A DNA stretch of 64,000 nucleotides from the NCBI GenBank assembly GCA_001295865.1, contig LJHW01000002.1, positions 1 through 64,000 of the forward strand. The letters run 5' to 3'. The notes under the pieces were generated by a model. That model made no database searches. It saw nothing but the letters and a program-made list of their open reading frames with translations, and was not told the DNA's origin. The translations under genes were made by a program, and so were the position numbers. The first letter of the stretch is position 1. Every line of letters begins with the position of its first letter. This stretch comes from a beta proteobacterium AAP65. Its GTDB lineage: Bacteria; Pseudomonadota; Gammaproteobacteria; Burkholderiales; Burkholderiaceae_C. Below, piece by piece: positions 55,996 through 64,000 of this stretch.

Positions 55996-57534
55996 TCAGG
56001 CCACGGCCACGGGAATCTTGCCGATCTTGGCCTGCCACAACTTCGGGCCTGTGACGTGCGCGCTGGTGCCGCCGGCGTCCACCGCCACCGTCACCGGCAT
56101 GTCCACCACGTCGAACTCGTAGATGGCTTCCATGCCCAGGTCGGCAAAACCCACCACCTTCGCACCCTTGATGGCCTTGCTGACGAGGTAGGCCGCGCCG
56201 CCCACCGCCATGAGGTAGGCGCTCTGGTGCTTCTTGATGGACTCGATGGCCACCGGGCCGCGTTCGGCCTTGCCCACCATGGCGATGAGGCCGGTCTGGG
56301 CCAGCATCATCTCGGTGAACTTGTCCATGCGCGTGGCGGTGGTCGGGCCGGCCGGGCCCATCACCTCGTCGCGCACCGGGTCCACCGGACCCACGTAGTA
56401 GATGACGCGGTTCGTGAAGTCCACTGGCAGCGGCTCGCCCTTGGCCAGCATTTCCTGGATGCGCTTGTGCGCGGCGTCGCGGCCCGTGAGCAGCTTGCCG
56501 CTGAGCAGCAGCGTGTCGCCGGGCTGCCAGGCCGCCACCTGTTCTTTCGTCAGCGTGTTGAGGTCGACCTTGCGGCTCTTGTTGTAGTCGGGCGCCCAGT
56601 GCACGTTGGGCCAGAGGTCGAGGCTGGGCGGGTCGAGGTACACCGGGCCGCTGCCGTCCATCACGAAGTGCGCGTGCCGCGTGGCGGCGCAGTTCGGGAT
56701 CATCGCGATCGGCTTGCTCGCGGCGTGCGTCGGGAAGGTCTTGATCTTCACGTCCAGCACGGTCGTCAGGCCGCCCAGGCCCTGTGCGCCTATGCCCAGG
56801 GCGTTGACCTTCTCGTAGAGCTCGATGCGCATCTCTTCCAGCTTGTTGCTGGGGCCGCGCTCGAGCAGCTCGTACATGTCGATGTCTTCCATCAGCGCTT
56901 GTTTGGCCAGCAGCGCCGCCTTCTCGGCCGTGCCGCCCACGCCGATGCCCAGCATGCCCGGCGGGCACCAGCCGGCGCCCATGGTGGGCACGGTCTTGAG
57001 CACCCATTCGACGATGTCGTCGCTGGGGTTGAGCATGTACACCTTGCTCTTGTTCTCACTGCCGCCGCCCTTGGCCGCGACGATGACGTCCAGCGTGTTG
57101 CCGGGTACGACTTCCATCTGCACCACCGCGGGCGTGTTGTCCTTGGTGTTCTTGCGCGCGAAGATGGGGTCGTCCAGGACGCTGGCGCGCAGCACGTTGT
57201 CGGGGTTCAGGTAGCCCTTGCGCACACCGGCGTTGACGGCGTCTTCGATGCTGCCGGTGAAGCCTTCCCACTGCAGGTCCATGCCTATCTTCAGGAAGAC
57301 GTTGACGATGCCGGTGTCCTGGCAGATCGGCCGCTTGCCTTCGGCGCACATGCGGCTGTTGGTCAGGATCTGCGCGATGGCGTCTTTCGCCGCGGCGCTC
57401 TGCTCGCGTTCGTAGGCGCGGGCCAGGTGGGCGATGTAGTCGGCCGGGTGGTAGTAGCTGATGTACTGCAGGGCGGCGGCGATGCTGTCGATCAGGTCGG
57501 CCTGGCGGATGGTGGTTCGCGCGGTGGAGCTCAT
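55996..57534 (-). CDS. Class I fumarate hydratase
   Basis: A 512-residue iron-sulfur fumarase. The three cysteine contexts expected for the [4Fe-4S] cluster are present: ICQDTGIVNVFLK, AGWCPPGMLGIG and IPNCAATRHAHF. Later LLLSGKLLTGRDAAH and VGPVDPVRDEVMGPAGPTT mark the C-terminal domain. It interconverts fumarate and malate in the TCA cycle. Length fits the two-domain form. The start at 57534 is the only ATG near the family N terminus. Confidence 0.94.
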   Translation of the reverse strand: MSSTARTTIRQADLIDSIAAALQYISYYHPADYIAHLARAYEREQSAAAKDAIAQILTNSRMCAEGKRPICQDTGIVNVFLKIGMDLQWEGFTGSIEDAVNAGVRKGYLNPDNVLRASVLDDPIFARKNTKDNTPAVVQMEVVPGNTLDVIVAAKGGGSENKSKVYMLNPSDDIVEWVLKTVPTMGAGWCPPGMLGIGVGGTAEKAALLAKQALMEDIDMYELLERGPSNKLEEMRIELYEKVNALGIGAQGLGGLTTVLDVKIKTFPTHAASKPIAMIPNCAATRHAHFVMDGSGPVYLDPPSLDLWPNVHWAPDYNKSRKVDLNTLTKEQVAAWQPGDTLLLSGKLLTGRDAAHKRIQEMLAKGEPLPVDFTNRVIYYVGPVDPVRDEVMGPAGPTTATRMDKFTEMMLAQTGLIAMVGKAERGPVAIESIKKHQSAYLMAVGGAAYLVSKAIKGAKVVGFADLGMEAIYEFDVVDMPVTVAVDAGGTSAHVTGPKLWQAKIGKIPVAVA

Positions 57535-57782
57535 GGCGGTGGCGCCCGGCACGGGCGCTGGCTGCGAAATCGGGCCGCCAGTGTAGCCAGCGGACTGTCG
57601 GGCGTCTGTCGCCGGGGCGTGCCGATGGCGGGTGCGTGCCGGCTTGTCAAGGGCGCAGCGGCATGCGCGCAGGGCGGGTCGGGGTAAGGCGGGCGCCAGC
57701 GTCGCTGGCCTAGACTCGCGGGTTTTGTCGCAGCGCCGCACGTGCTTGGGCGCCTTTCTTCCGGCCCCACCGTGCCCACCGC

Positions 57783-60686
57783 ATGAGCCCCTTGTCCATT
57801 GCGATCCTGCTGCCACTGGTGCTGGGCACCGGCCTGTGCCTGTGGCTGGGCAGTGTCGAATCGCCCTTGCGCCGCCGCGCCACCGCCGTGCTGGCCGGCG
57901 CCATCGCGTTGGCGGTGCTGGCCTTGCTGCTCCGCCTGGCCGGGCCGGTGATGGACGGCCAGGTGCTGCTGACGCAGGCCGAGTGGATCCCGGCCATCGG
58001 CCTGAACGCCAACTACCGGCTCGACGGCCTGGGCCTGATGTTCGGTCTGATGATCAGCGGCATCGGCCTGCTCATCGTCATCTATGCGGCCTTCTACCTG
58101 CACGGTGGCCCGGGTGGCGACCCGGCGGGCAAGTTCTTCAGCCAGTTGATGCTTTTCATGGCGGCAATGCTGGGCATCGCGCTCAGCGACAACCTGCTGC
58201 TGATGGTGGTGTTCTGGGAGCTTACGAGCATCAGCAGCTTCCTGCTGGTGGGCTACTGGGGCTCTGATCCGAAGAAGGGCGCCGATGCGCGCGCTGGCGC
58301 GCGCATGGCGCTGGCCGTCACGGGCGGCGGTGGCCTGGCGTTGCTGGCCGGCGTGGTGCTGCTGGGCCAGATGGCCGGCACCTACGACCTCAGCACCATG
58401 CTGGGCACGCCGGGTGTGGTGGACAAGGTGCAGGCCGACGCCCGTTACCCGCTGATGCTGGTGCTGGTGCTGCTGGGCTGCTTCACGAAAAGCGCGCAGC
58501 TGCCCTTCCACTTCTGGCTGCCGCAGGCCATGGCGGCGCCGACGCCGGTGTCGGCCTACCTGCACTCGGCCACCATGGTGAAGGCCGGGCTTTTCCTGAT
58601 GATGCGGCTCACGCCCGTCATTGGCGGCACCGAGCTTTTCCAGGGCATTGTGGCGAGCACCGGGCTGCTGACCATGGTGTTTGCCGCCTTCGTGGCCATC
58701 TTCAAGCACGACCTGAAGGGCCTGCTGGCCTACTCCACCGTCAGCCATCTCGGTTTGGTCACCTTCCTCATCGGCCTGGGTTCGCCGATGGCGGCCGTGG
58801 CCGCGGTCTTCCACATCCTCAACCACGCCTGCTTCAAGGCTGCGCTCTTCATGAGCGCCGGCATCGTCGACCACGAAACCGGCACGCGCGACATGCGCAA
58901 GCTCGGCGGCCTGATGGCCTTGATGCCCGTGGTGGGCACGCTGGCCCTGGTGGCCGCGGCGGCGATGGCCGGCATCCCGCCCTTCAACGGCTTCATCAGC
59001 AAGGAAATGATGCTGGAGCAGGCCCTGCACGGCGGCACGCCGCTGTGGGGCAGCCTGGGTTGGCTGGTGCCGGTGCTGGCCACGCTGGGCGGGCTGTTTT
59101 CGATGGCCTACTCGCTGCGCCTGGTGCACGACGTCTTCTTCAACGGCCCGCCCAAAGACCTGCCCGTGCCCCACCCGCACGAGCCACCGCTGGGCATGAA
59201 GGCCCCGGTGATGCTGCTGGTGGCCGCCTGCGTGGCCGTGGGCCTGCTGCCCATGACGCTGGCCGGCCCGCTGGTGCAGGCCGCCAGCAGCGCCATGCTG
59301 GGCGCGCCGGCGCCGGCCTTCCATCTGGCGCTCTGGCACGGGCTCAACATCCCCCTGTTGATGAGTGCCATCGCCGTGGCCGGCGGTGCGGCGCTGTACT
59401 TCGGCCTGGCGCAGGGCGGGCGCCTGCACCGCTACCTGCCGCGCGCCTTCAGCGGCAAGGCGGCCTTCACCGCAGGGGTGGATGGCCTCTTCGCCACCGC
59501 TGGCCGCTTCACGGCCCTGCTGGAAAACGGTTCGCTGCAGCGCTACGCCGCCTGGATGGTGGCCAGCGCCGTGGCCCTGGCGGCGTGGCCGCTGCTGCAA
59601 GGCCCGGGCGCCGGGGCCGGCGCGGGCACGCGCGCGTTGTTGCCGGCCACGCCGCTGGCCGTGGTGCTGTGGCTGGCGCTGGCCGCCACCTGCGTGGCGC
59701 TGGTGCTGGGCCACCACCAGCGCCTGCGCGCCGTGGTGCTGGTGGGCCTGGTGGGGCTGGTGACGGCGCTCACCTTCCTGGCCTTCTCGGCGCCCGACCT
59801 CGCCCTCACGCAGCTGAGCGTGGAAGTGGTTTCCACCGTGCTGCTGCTGATGGGGTTGGCCCTGCTGCCGCAGACCACGCCGCGTGAAAGCAGCGCCTTG
59901 CGCCGCGGCCGCGATGCGGGCCTGGCCCTGCTGGGCGGTGGCGGCCTGGCCTGGCTGAGCTGGCTGGTGATGACACGTGATCACGACAGCATCGCCTGGT
60001 ACTTCCTCGACAACAGCGTGCCCAAGGGCGGCGGCACCAACAGCGTCAACGTGATCCTGGTTGACTTCCGGGGCTACGACACCTTCGGCGAGATCACCGT
60101 GCTGGGCATCGCTGCGGTGGGCGTGCTGGCGCTGCTGCAAGGCCTGCGCGTGCGCCGCCCGGCGGCCGACAGCGCCGGCCTGGCCTGGTCTTTCCGCGAG
60201 CCGCCGCTGCTGCTGCGCCGTGCCGCGCGCCTGGTGCTGCCGCTGGCGCTGGTGGTGTCGGTCTACATCTTCTGGCGCGGCCACAACCTGCCGGGTGGCG
60301 GCTTCATCGCCGGCCTGGTGACGGCCGTGGCCCTGGTGCTGCAGTACATGGCCGTCGGGCAGCAGAAGGCCGACGCCGTGCTGCACGCGGGCGGCGGGCG
60401 CCGCTACACGCTGTGGATAGGCACGGGCCTGGCCATCGCGCTCGCCACGGGGCTGGGGGCCTTTGCTGTGGGCCACCCCTTCCTGACGAGCGCCCATGCC
60501 GCCCCCGAGGTGGCGGTGCTGGGTGTGCTGCCGCTGGCCACCGCCGCGCTCTTCGACCTGGGGGTCTACATCACCGTGGTCGGTTCGACCCTGCTGACGC
60601 TGTCGGTGCTGGGTGCCGCCAGCAAGGAAGGCGCCGCTCCGCGCGCCGTGCCCGGGCCAGTGGCCGCGGGCGGAGGACATCCATGA
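57783..60686 (+). CDS. mrpA: Mrp cation/proton antiporter, fused subunits A and B
   Basis: A 967-residue protein with about 20 or more membrane helices. The A part resembles NADH dehydrogenase subunit 5: VVFWELTSISSFLLVGYW, PFHFWLPQAMAAPTPVSAYL, HSATMVKAGLFLMMRL, LAYSTVSHLGLVTF, ILNHACFKAALFMSAG. The C-terminal region holds a DUF4040/MrpB-like part, SVYIFWRGHNLPGGGFIAG. It is the first of six genes of an antiporter operon that exchanges Na+ or K+ for protons. Fused A-B is normal for group 2 Mrp. Overlaps mrpC by ATGA. Confidence 0.95.
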   Translation: MSPLSIAILLPLVLGTGLCLWLGSVESPLRRRATAVLAGAIALAVLALLLRLAGPVMDGQVLLTQAEWIPAIGLNANYRLDGLGLMFGLMISGIGLLIVIYAAFYLHGGPGGDPAGKFFSQLMLFMAAMLGIALSDNLLLMVVFWELTSISSFLLVGYWGSDPKKGADARAGARMALAVTGGGGLALLAGVVLLGQMAGTYDLSTMLGTPGVVDKVQADARYPLMLVLVLLGCFTKSAQLPFHFWLPQAMAAPTPVSAYLHSATMVKAGLFLMMRLTPVIGGTELFQGIVASTGLLTMVFAAFVAIFKHDLKGLLAYSTVSHLGLVTFLIGLGSPMAAVAAVFHILNHACFKAALFMSAGIVDHETGTRDMRKLGGLMALMPVVGTLALVAAAAMAGIPPFNGFISKEMMLEQALHGGTPLWGSLGWLVPVLATLGGLFSMAYSLRLVHDVFFNGPPKDLPVPHPHEPPLGMKAPVMLLVAACVAVGLLPMTLAGPLVQAASSAMLGAPAPAFHLALWHGLNIPLLMSAIAVAGGAALYFGLAQGGRLHRYLPRAFSGKAAFTAGVDGLFATAGRFTALLENGSLQRYAAWMVASAVALAAWPLLQGPGAGAGAGTRALLPATPLAVVLWLALAATCVALVLGHHQRLRAVVLVGLVGLVTALTFLAFSAPDLALTQLSVEVVSTVLLLMGLALLPQTTPRESSALRRGRDAGLALLGGGGLAWLSWLVMTRDHDSIAWYFLDNSVPKGGGTNSVNVILVDFRGYDTFGEITVLGIAAVGVLALLQGLRVRRPAADSAGLAWSFREPPLLLRRAARLVLPLALVVSVYIFWRGHNLPGGGFIAGLVTAVALVLQYMAVGQQKADAVLHAGGGRRYTLWIGTGLAIALATGLGAFAVGHPFLTSAHAAPEVAVLGVLPLATAALFDLGVYITVVGSTLLTLSVLGAASKEGAAPRAVPGPVAAGGGHP

Positions 60687-61048
60687 GCTTGTCGATGGAA
60701 GCCTTGGTGGCCACCGGCATCGGGCTGGTCACCGCCACCGGCATCTACCTGCTGTTGCGGGGGCGCACCTTCCCGGTGGTGCTGGGCCTCTCGCTGCTGG
60801 GCTACGCGGTGAACATCTTCATCTTCGCGATGGGGCGCTTGTGGCAGGGCGCCGAGCCCATCGTCGGCGCCGGTGCTGCTGCGGCCGACCCCCTGCCGCA
60901 GGCCCTGGTGCTGACGGCCATCGTCATCGGTTTCGCCACCACCGGCTTTGTCATCGAACTCGCGCTGCGCAGCCGGCATGACAGTGGCAACGACCATGTC
61001 GACGGCCGCCCGCCCAGCGGCGGCAAGCAGGAAGACCCCCGGCCATGA
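60683..61048 (+). CDS. mrpC: Mrp antiporter subunit C
   Basis: A 121-residue NuoK-like membrane protein with three hydrophobic segments. ATGIYLLLRGRTFPVVLGLS is the subunit C signature and DPLPQALVLTAIVIGFATTG follows. The basic hydrophilic tail is unconserved. Overlaps both neighbours by four bases, so the operon is translationally coupled. Confidence 0.93.
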   Translation: MSLSMEALVATGIGLVTATGIYLLLRGRTFPVVLGLSLLGYAVNIFIFAMGRLWQGAEPIVGAGAAAADPLPQALVLTAIVIGFATTGFVIELALRSRHDSGNDHVDGRPPSGGKQEDPRP

Positions 61049-62685
61049 GCTTCAGCGACCACCTGCCGGTGCTGCCGGTGCTGCTGCCCATGCTGACCGC
61101 GGTGATCCTGCTGCTGGTGGGCGATGGCGGCGGCGCCGCCGACACGCACGGCAACCGCCGCCTGGCCTGGACACGCGGCATCGCGCTGGGCTCGGTGCTG
61201 CTGGGCGCGGTCTTCGCTTTCCGGCTGGTGGAAGAAGCCGCCAGCGGCCAGCTGACCGTGTACCGCCTGGGCGACTGGCCGGCGCCCTTCGGCATCGCGC
61301 TGGTGGTGGACCGCCTCTCGGCCTACATGGTGGCGCTCACCGCTGCCGTGGCGGTGCCGGTGCTCTGGTACGCCAGCGGCGGCTGGGACACCCACGGCCG
61401 CCATTTCCACGCGCTGTTCCAGTTCCAGCTGATGGGGCTCAACGGCGCCTTCGTCACCGGCGACCTCTTCAACCTCTTCGTCTTCTTCGAGGTGCTGCTG
61501 ATCGCCAGCTACGTGCTGATGATGCATGGCCTGGACCGCGAGCGGCTGCGCGTGGGCGTGCAGTACGTGGTGCTGAACCTCACCGCCTCGGCGTTTTTCC
61601 TCATCGGCGTGGCCCTGCTGTATGCGCAGACGGGCACGCTGAACCTGGCCGATCTGGCCGTGCGCGTGCCGCAGGTGGGCGGGGCCGAAGCCGGCCTGCT
61701 GCAGGCCGGGGCGCTCCTGCTGCTGGTGGTCTTCGGTTTCAAGGCAGCCCTGCTGCCGCTGGCGATGTGGCTGCCCGCCACCTACGCCGCCAGCAGCGCG
61801 CCCGTGGCGGCGCTCTTCGCCATCATGACCAAGGTGGGCGTGTACGCCATCTTGCGTGTGCACGGCGTGATCTTCGGCGCCGAGGCCGGGGCTTCGACAC
61901 TGCTGGTGCAGCCGCTGCTGCTGCCGCTGGCGCTGGCCACCAGCGTGGTGGGCGTGCTGGGTGCGCTGGCAGCCCGCACCTTGCCGCGCCTGGTGGCCTG
62001 GCTGACGGTGGCCTCGGTCGGCACGGTGATGGCGGCCATCGGCCTCTTCAACGCCGCGGCGTGGTCGGCAGCGTTGTTCTACCTGGCCAACTCGACGCTC
62101 GTGATCGCCGGGCTCTTTTTGCTCTCGGAACTGGTGGCTGCGCAGCGCGGCCCCATGGCCGATCGGCTGGAGCCCTGCAGCCCCGTGGCGCAGCCGGCCT
62201 TGCTGGGCCTGATGCTGCTGCTGGCGGCGGCCTCCACGGCCGGCCTGCCGCCGCTGCCAGGTTTCATCGGCAAGCTGATGCTGCTGGAGGCCTCGGTGGA
62301 CCACGGCGCCGTGGTGGCCGTGTGGGCCGTGGTGCTGGGCGTGGGCCTGCTCACGCTGGTGGGGCTGGCGCGCGCGGGCAGCGTGCTGTTCTGGGCGGTG
62401 CGGCCCGAGATCCCGGGCAGCGGCGCCGGTGCCAGCCCGCGGCTCATCGGCGCCACCGTGCTGCTGCTGGGCTGCAGCGTGTTGATGAGTGTGTTCGCTG
62501 CGCCCATCCAGCGCTACACCGCCGCTGCGGCGCTGCAGCTGCAAGACCGCGCGGCCTACGCGCGTGCCGTGCTGCCCACATCGGGTGGCGAAGCGGCGCA
62601 GACCACCCGGCCTTACCGCGGCGTGAACCCGCCCTTGTCTGAGACCGCAGCCCCCAAACCCAGCCCCGCGGAGGCCGCACGATGA
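61045..62685 (+). CDS. mrpD: Mrp antiporter subunit D
   Basis: A 546-residue NuoN/NuoM-like membrane protein. Recognisable stretches: FNLFVFFEVLLIASYVLM, FKAALLPLAMWLPATYAAS, MTKVGVYAILRVHGVIFG, and GLPPLPGFIGKLMLLEA. It forms part of the proton/cation path. Overlaps mrpC and mrpE by four bases. The C-terminal tail (about residues 520-546) is Pro-rich. Confidence 0.94.
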   Translation: MSFSDHLPVLPVLLPMLTAVILLLVGDGGGAADTHGNRRLAWTRGIALGSVLLGAVFAFRLVEEAASGQLTVYRLGDWPAPFGIALVVDRLSAYMVALTAAVAVPVLWYASGGWDTHGRHFHALFQFQLMGLNGAFVTGDLFNLFVFFEVLLIASYVLMMHGLDRERLRVGVQYVVLNLTASAFFLIGVALLYAQTGTLNLADLAVRVPQVGGAEAGLLQAGALLLLVVFGFKAALLPLAMWLPATYAASSAPVAALFAIMTKVGVYAILRVHGVIFGAEAGASTLLVQPLLLPLALATSVVGVLGALAARTLPRLVAWLTVASVGTVMAAIGLFNAAAWSAALFYLANSTLVIAGLFLLSELVAAQRGPMADRLEPCSPVAQPALLGLMLLLAAASTAGLPPLPGFIGKLMLLEASVDHGAVVAVWAVVLGVGLLTLVGLARAGSVLFWAVRPEIPGSGAGASPRLIGATVLLLGCSVLMSVFAAPIQRYTAAAALQLQDRAAYARAVLPTSGGEAAQTTRPYRGVNPPLSETAAPKPSPAEAAR

Positions 62686-63170
62686 AGCCACGCTGGTTCG
62701 CGCATCCGGTGCTCAGCCTGTTGGTCGGCGCGGCTTGGCTGCTGCTGCAGCAGAGCGCCGCGCCGGCACAGTTGATCACGGCCGCCGTGCTGGGCCTGCT
62801 CATTCCGCGCTTGCTGCACGGCTTCCTGCCCGAGCCCGTGCGCCCGCGCGCCTGGGGCACGGTCTTGCGCCTGCTGGGCGTGGTGCTGTGGGACATCGTC
62901 AAGAGCAACATCACGGTCGCGCGCATCGTGCTGTCGCCCTGGTCGCGGCCGCAGCCGGCCTGGGTGCTGGTGCCGCTGGATGTCCGGCACCCGACGGCCA
63001 TCAGCCTCTTCGCCACCATCATCACCACCACGCCGGGCACGGTGTCTTGTGTCGTCGACGAACAGCGCCGCCACATCCTCGTGCACGCGCTGGATTGCAC
63101 CGATGTGCCCGCCGCGGTGGCCGACATGAAGGCGCGTTACGAAGCGCCGCTGCAGGAGATCTTCGGATGA
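62682..63170 (+). CDS. mrpE: Mrp antiporter subunit E
   Basis: A 162-residue subunit E. Two N-terminal hydrophobic segments precede the family signature LLGVVLWDIVKSNITVARIV and the cytoplasmic domain with ISLFATIITTTPGTVSCVV. Length is usual. Overlaps both neighbours by four bases. Confidence 0.93.
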   Translation: MKPRWFAHPVLSLLVGAAWLLLQQSAAPAQLITAAVLGLLIPRLLHGFLPEPVRPRAWGTVLRLLGVVLWDIVKSNITVARIVLSPWSRPQPAWVLVPLDVRHPTAISLFATIITTTPGTVSCVVDEQRRHILVHALDCTDVPAAVADMKARYEAPLQEIFG

Positions 63171-63451
63171 ACGGCGCCACCGTGCTGGGCTGGGCCCTCG
63201 ACTTCGCTGTGCTGGCCGTGGCAGCGGCCGTGCTGATGTGCCTGTGGCGGCTGCTGCGCGGCCCCAGCCTGCCCGACCGCGTGCTCGCGCTGGACACGCT
63301 CTACATCAACGCCATCGCGCTGGCCGTGCTGCTGGGCTTGCGCCAGGGCAGCGCGCTCTTCTTCGAGGCGGCGCTGATCATCGCGATGCTGGGTTTTGTT
63401 TCCACCGTGGCCGCGGCGCGCTACCTGGCGCGTGGCGACGTCATCGAGTGA
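63167..63451 (+). CDS. mrpF: Mrp antiporter subunit F
   Basis: A 94-residue protein with three hydrophobic segments. RLLRGPSLPDRVLALDTLYI is the subunit F signature and FFEAALIIAMLGFVSTVAAAR follows. Overlaps mrpE by ATGA; mrpG starts 25 bases after it. Confidence 0.94.
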   Translation: MNGATVLGWALDFAVLAVAAAVLMCLWRLLRGPSLPDRVLALDTLYINAIALAVLLGLRQGSALFFEAALIIAMLGFVSTVAAARYLARGDVIE

Positions 63452-63476
63452 AACGTTTGCGCAAAGGGGCCCTGCC

Positions 63477-63830
63477 ATGCTGAACGACACGCTGCTGCAA
63501 CTGCCGGCCTGGCTGCAATGGGCCGTGGCCCTAGCCCTGGTGCTGGGCGGCTTCTTTCTGCTGGTGGGCGCTGTGGGCCTGCTGCGCTTTCAAGATTTTT
63601 TCATGCGCCTGCACGCGCCCACCAAAGCCAGCACGCTGGGGGTGGGCGGCGTGCTGCTGGCCAGCCTGCTGGTGAGCTGGGCCCAGGGCCAGGCCGGCTT
63701 GCAGGTGCTGCTGATCACGCTGTTCGTGTTCGTGACGGCGCCGGTTTCCGCCAACCTGCTGTCATTGGCCGCCCTGCACCTGCGCCTGCCGAGCCGCGCG
63801 GCCGTGCCGCCCGACCTGCCGCGCGAGTGA
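63477..63830 (+). CDS. mrpG: Mrp antiporter subunit G
   Basis: A 117-residue protein with three hydrophobic segments. LLVGAVGLLRFQDFFMRLHA and PTKASTLGVGG are the subunit G signature, then VLLITLFVFVTAPVSANLLS. Start ATG at 63477 follows a GGGG-rich stretch and begins the conserved protein. It completes a six-gene, group 2-type Mrp operon. Confidence 0.93.
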   Translation: MLNDTLLQLPAWLQWAVALALVLGGFFLLVGAVGLLRFQDFFMRLHAPTKASTLGVGGVLLASLLVSWAQGQAGLQVLLITLFVFVTAPVSANLLSLAALHLRLPSRAAVPPDLPRE

Positions 63831-63848
63831 GTGTCGCGCGGTCCGCAC

Positions 63849-64000
63849 TCAGGGTTTGGGTGCCGGCTTGATCAGCACCACCACGAGTGTCACCACCGTC
63901 AGTGGCAGCACGAAGCCGAGCATCGCATTGCTGAACCAGGGCAGCGCGTCGTGCTGTTGGGCGGCCAGGATCAGGTAGGCGACATAGGCGACGTAGTAGG
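63849..64000 (-). CDS. Partial membrane protein (5' end outside the window)
   Basis: Only the last 49 or so codons are present. They read, toward the C terminus, VAYVAYLILAAQQHDALPWF, then NAMLGFVLPLTVVTLVVVLI and a short KPAPKP tail; at least two membrane helices are implied. The family cannot be identified from so little. The gene converges with mrpG, with 18 bases between the stops. Confidence 0.55.
   Translation of the reverse strand, partial: YYVAYVAYLILAAQQHDALPWFSNAMLGFVLPLTVVTLVVVLIKPAPKP

Noticed and set aside
55297..57687. A 796-codon plus-strand open frame
   Set aside because: Antisense to the fumarase and YciO-like genes; His/Val/Ala-rich, no motif.
57531..60680. A 1049-codon minus-strand open frame
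   Set aside because: Antisense to mrpA; Gln/His/Arg-rich translation and no domain. The plus-strand frame has clear antiporter motifs.
60802..62691. A 629-codon minus-strand open frame
   Set aside because: Antisense to mrpC, mrpD; low-complexity translation without motifs.

Overview
The window is one contiguous piece of a high-GC bacterial chromosome. Gene content and order point to the Burkholderiales (Betaproteobacteria), probably near the Rubrivivax/Leptothrix/Ideonella group. The pointers are the ompA-ubiG-gph and gyrA-pheA-tyrA-aroA/cmk-rpsA-ihfB-lapA-lapB order, a two-piece RNA-free (ordinary) tmRNA with tag ANDQTYALAA, and an aroA-cmk gene fusion. The genus is inference; no 16S rRNA gene is present. 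Coding density is very high, many genes overlap by 4 bases, and no gene-free stretch exceeds about 280 bases.

Layout. 1-2802: LPS-core-type glycosyltransferases (two GT9 proteins) around a DUF4254 protein. 2816-14056, minus strand: a housekeeping block running gyrA, DUF2059, pheA, tyrA, aroA-cmk, rpsA, ihfB, lapA, lapB. The serC and hisC genes often found in this block in relatives are missing. 14332-16937, plus strand: ompA, ubiG, gph, then the tmRNA gene ssrA and a probably bidirectional terminator.

16994-40669: a roughly 24 kb aryl-polyene (xanthomonadin-like) pigment cluster, the centre of interest. An FkbO/Hyg5/XanB2-type chorismatase should make hydroxybenzoate from chorismate. An AMP-ligase would load it on an ACP. 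Two ketosynthase/chain-length-factor-like pairs, a third ketosynthase, a FabG-type reductase and two hot-dog dehydratases (one fused to the ligase) would extend it. A methyltransferase and two flavin-dependent halogenase-like proteins would modify it. PlsC-like and LpxL-like acyltransferases, a GT2, a COG4648 membrane protein, an MMPL exporter, a LolA-like protein and lipoproteins would attach it to a lipid carrier and move it to the outer membrane. A PAP2 phosphatase, a polysaccharide deacetylase and an alpha/beta-hydrolase lipoprotein are less expected members.

40742-57534: mixed housekeeping genes: fbp, pepN, prfB (with the programmed +1 frameshift), hydrolases, a GNAT, a degenerate HD-GYP protein, an acyl-CoA synthetase, a divergent MurA paralogue, a YbaK-type deacylase, plsY, a RidA-like protein, a membrane-anchored glutaredoxin-like protein, a transglutaminase, a YciO-like protein and class I fumarase. 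57783-63830: a six-gene Mrp cation/proton antiporter operon with fused A and B subunits. The window ends in a partial membrane-protein gene on the minus strand.

All functions are read from sequence motifs and remembered family features; no database search was run.
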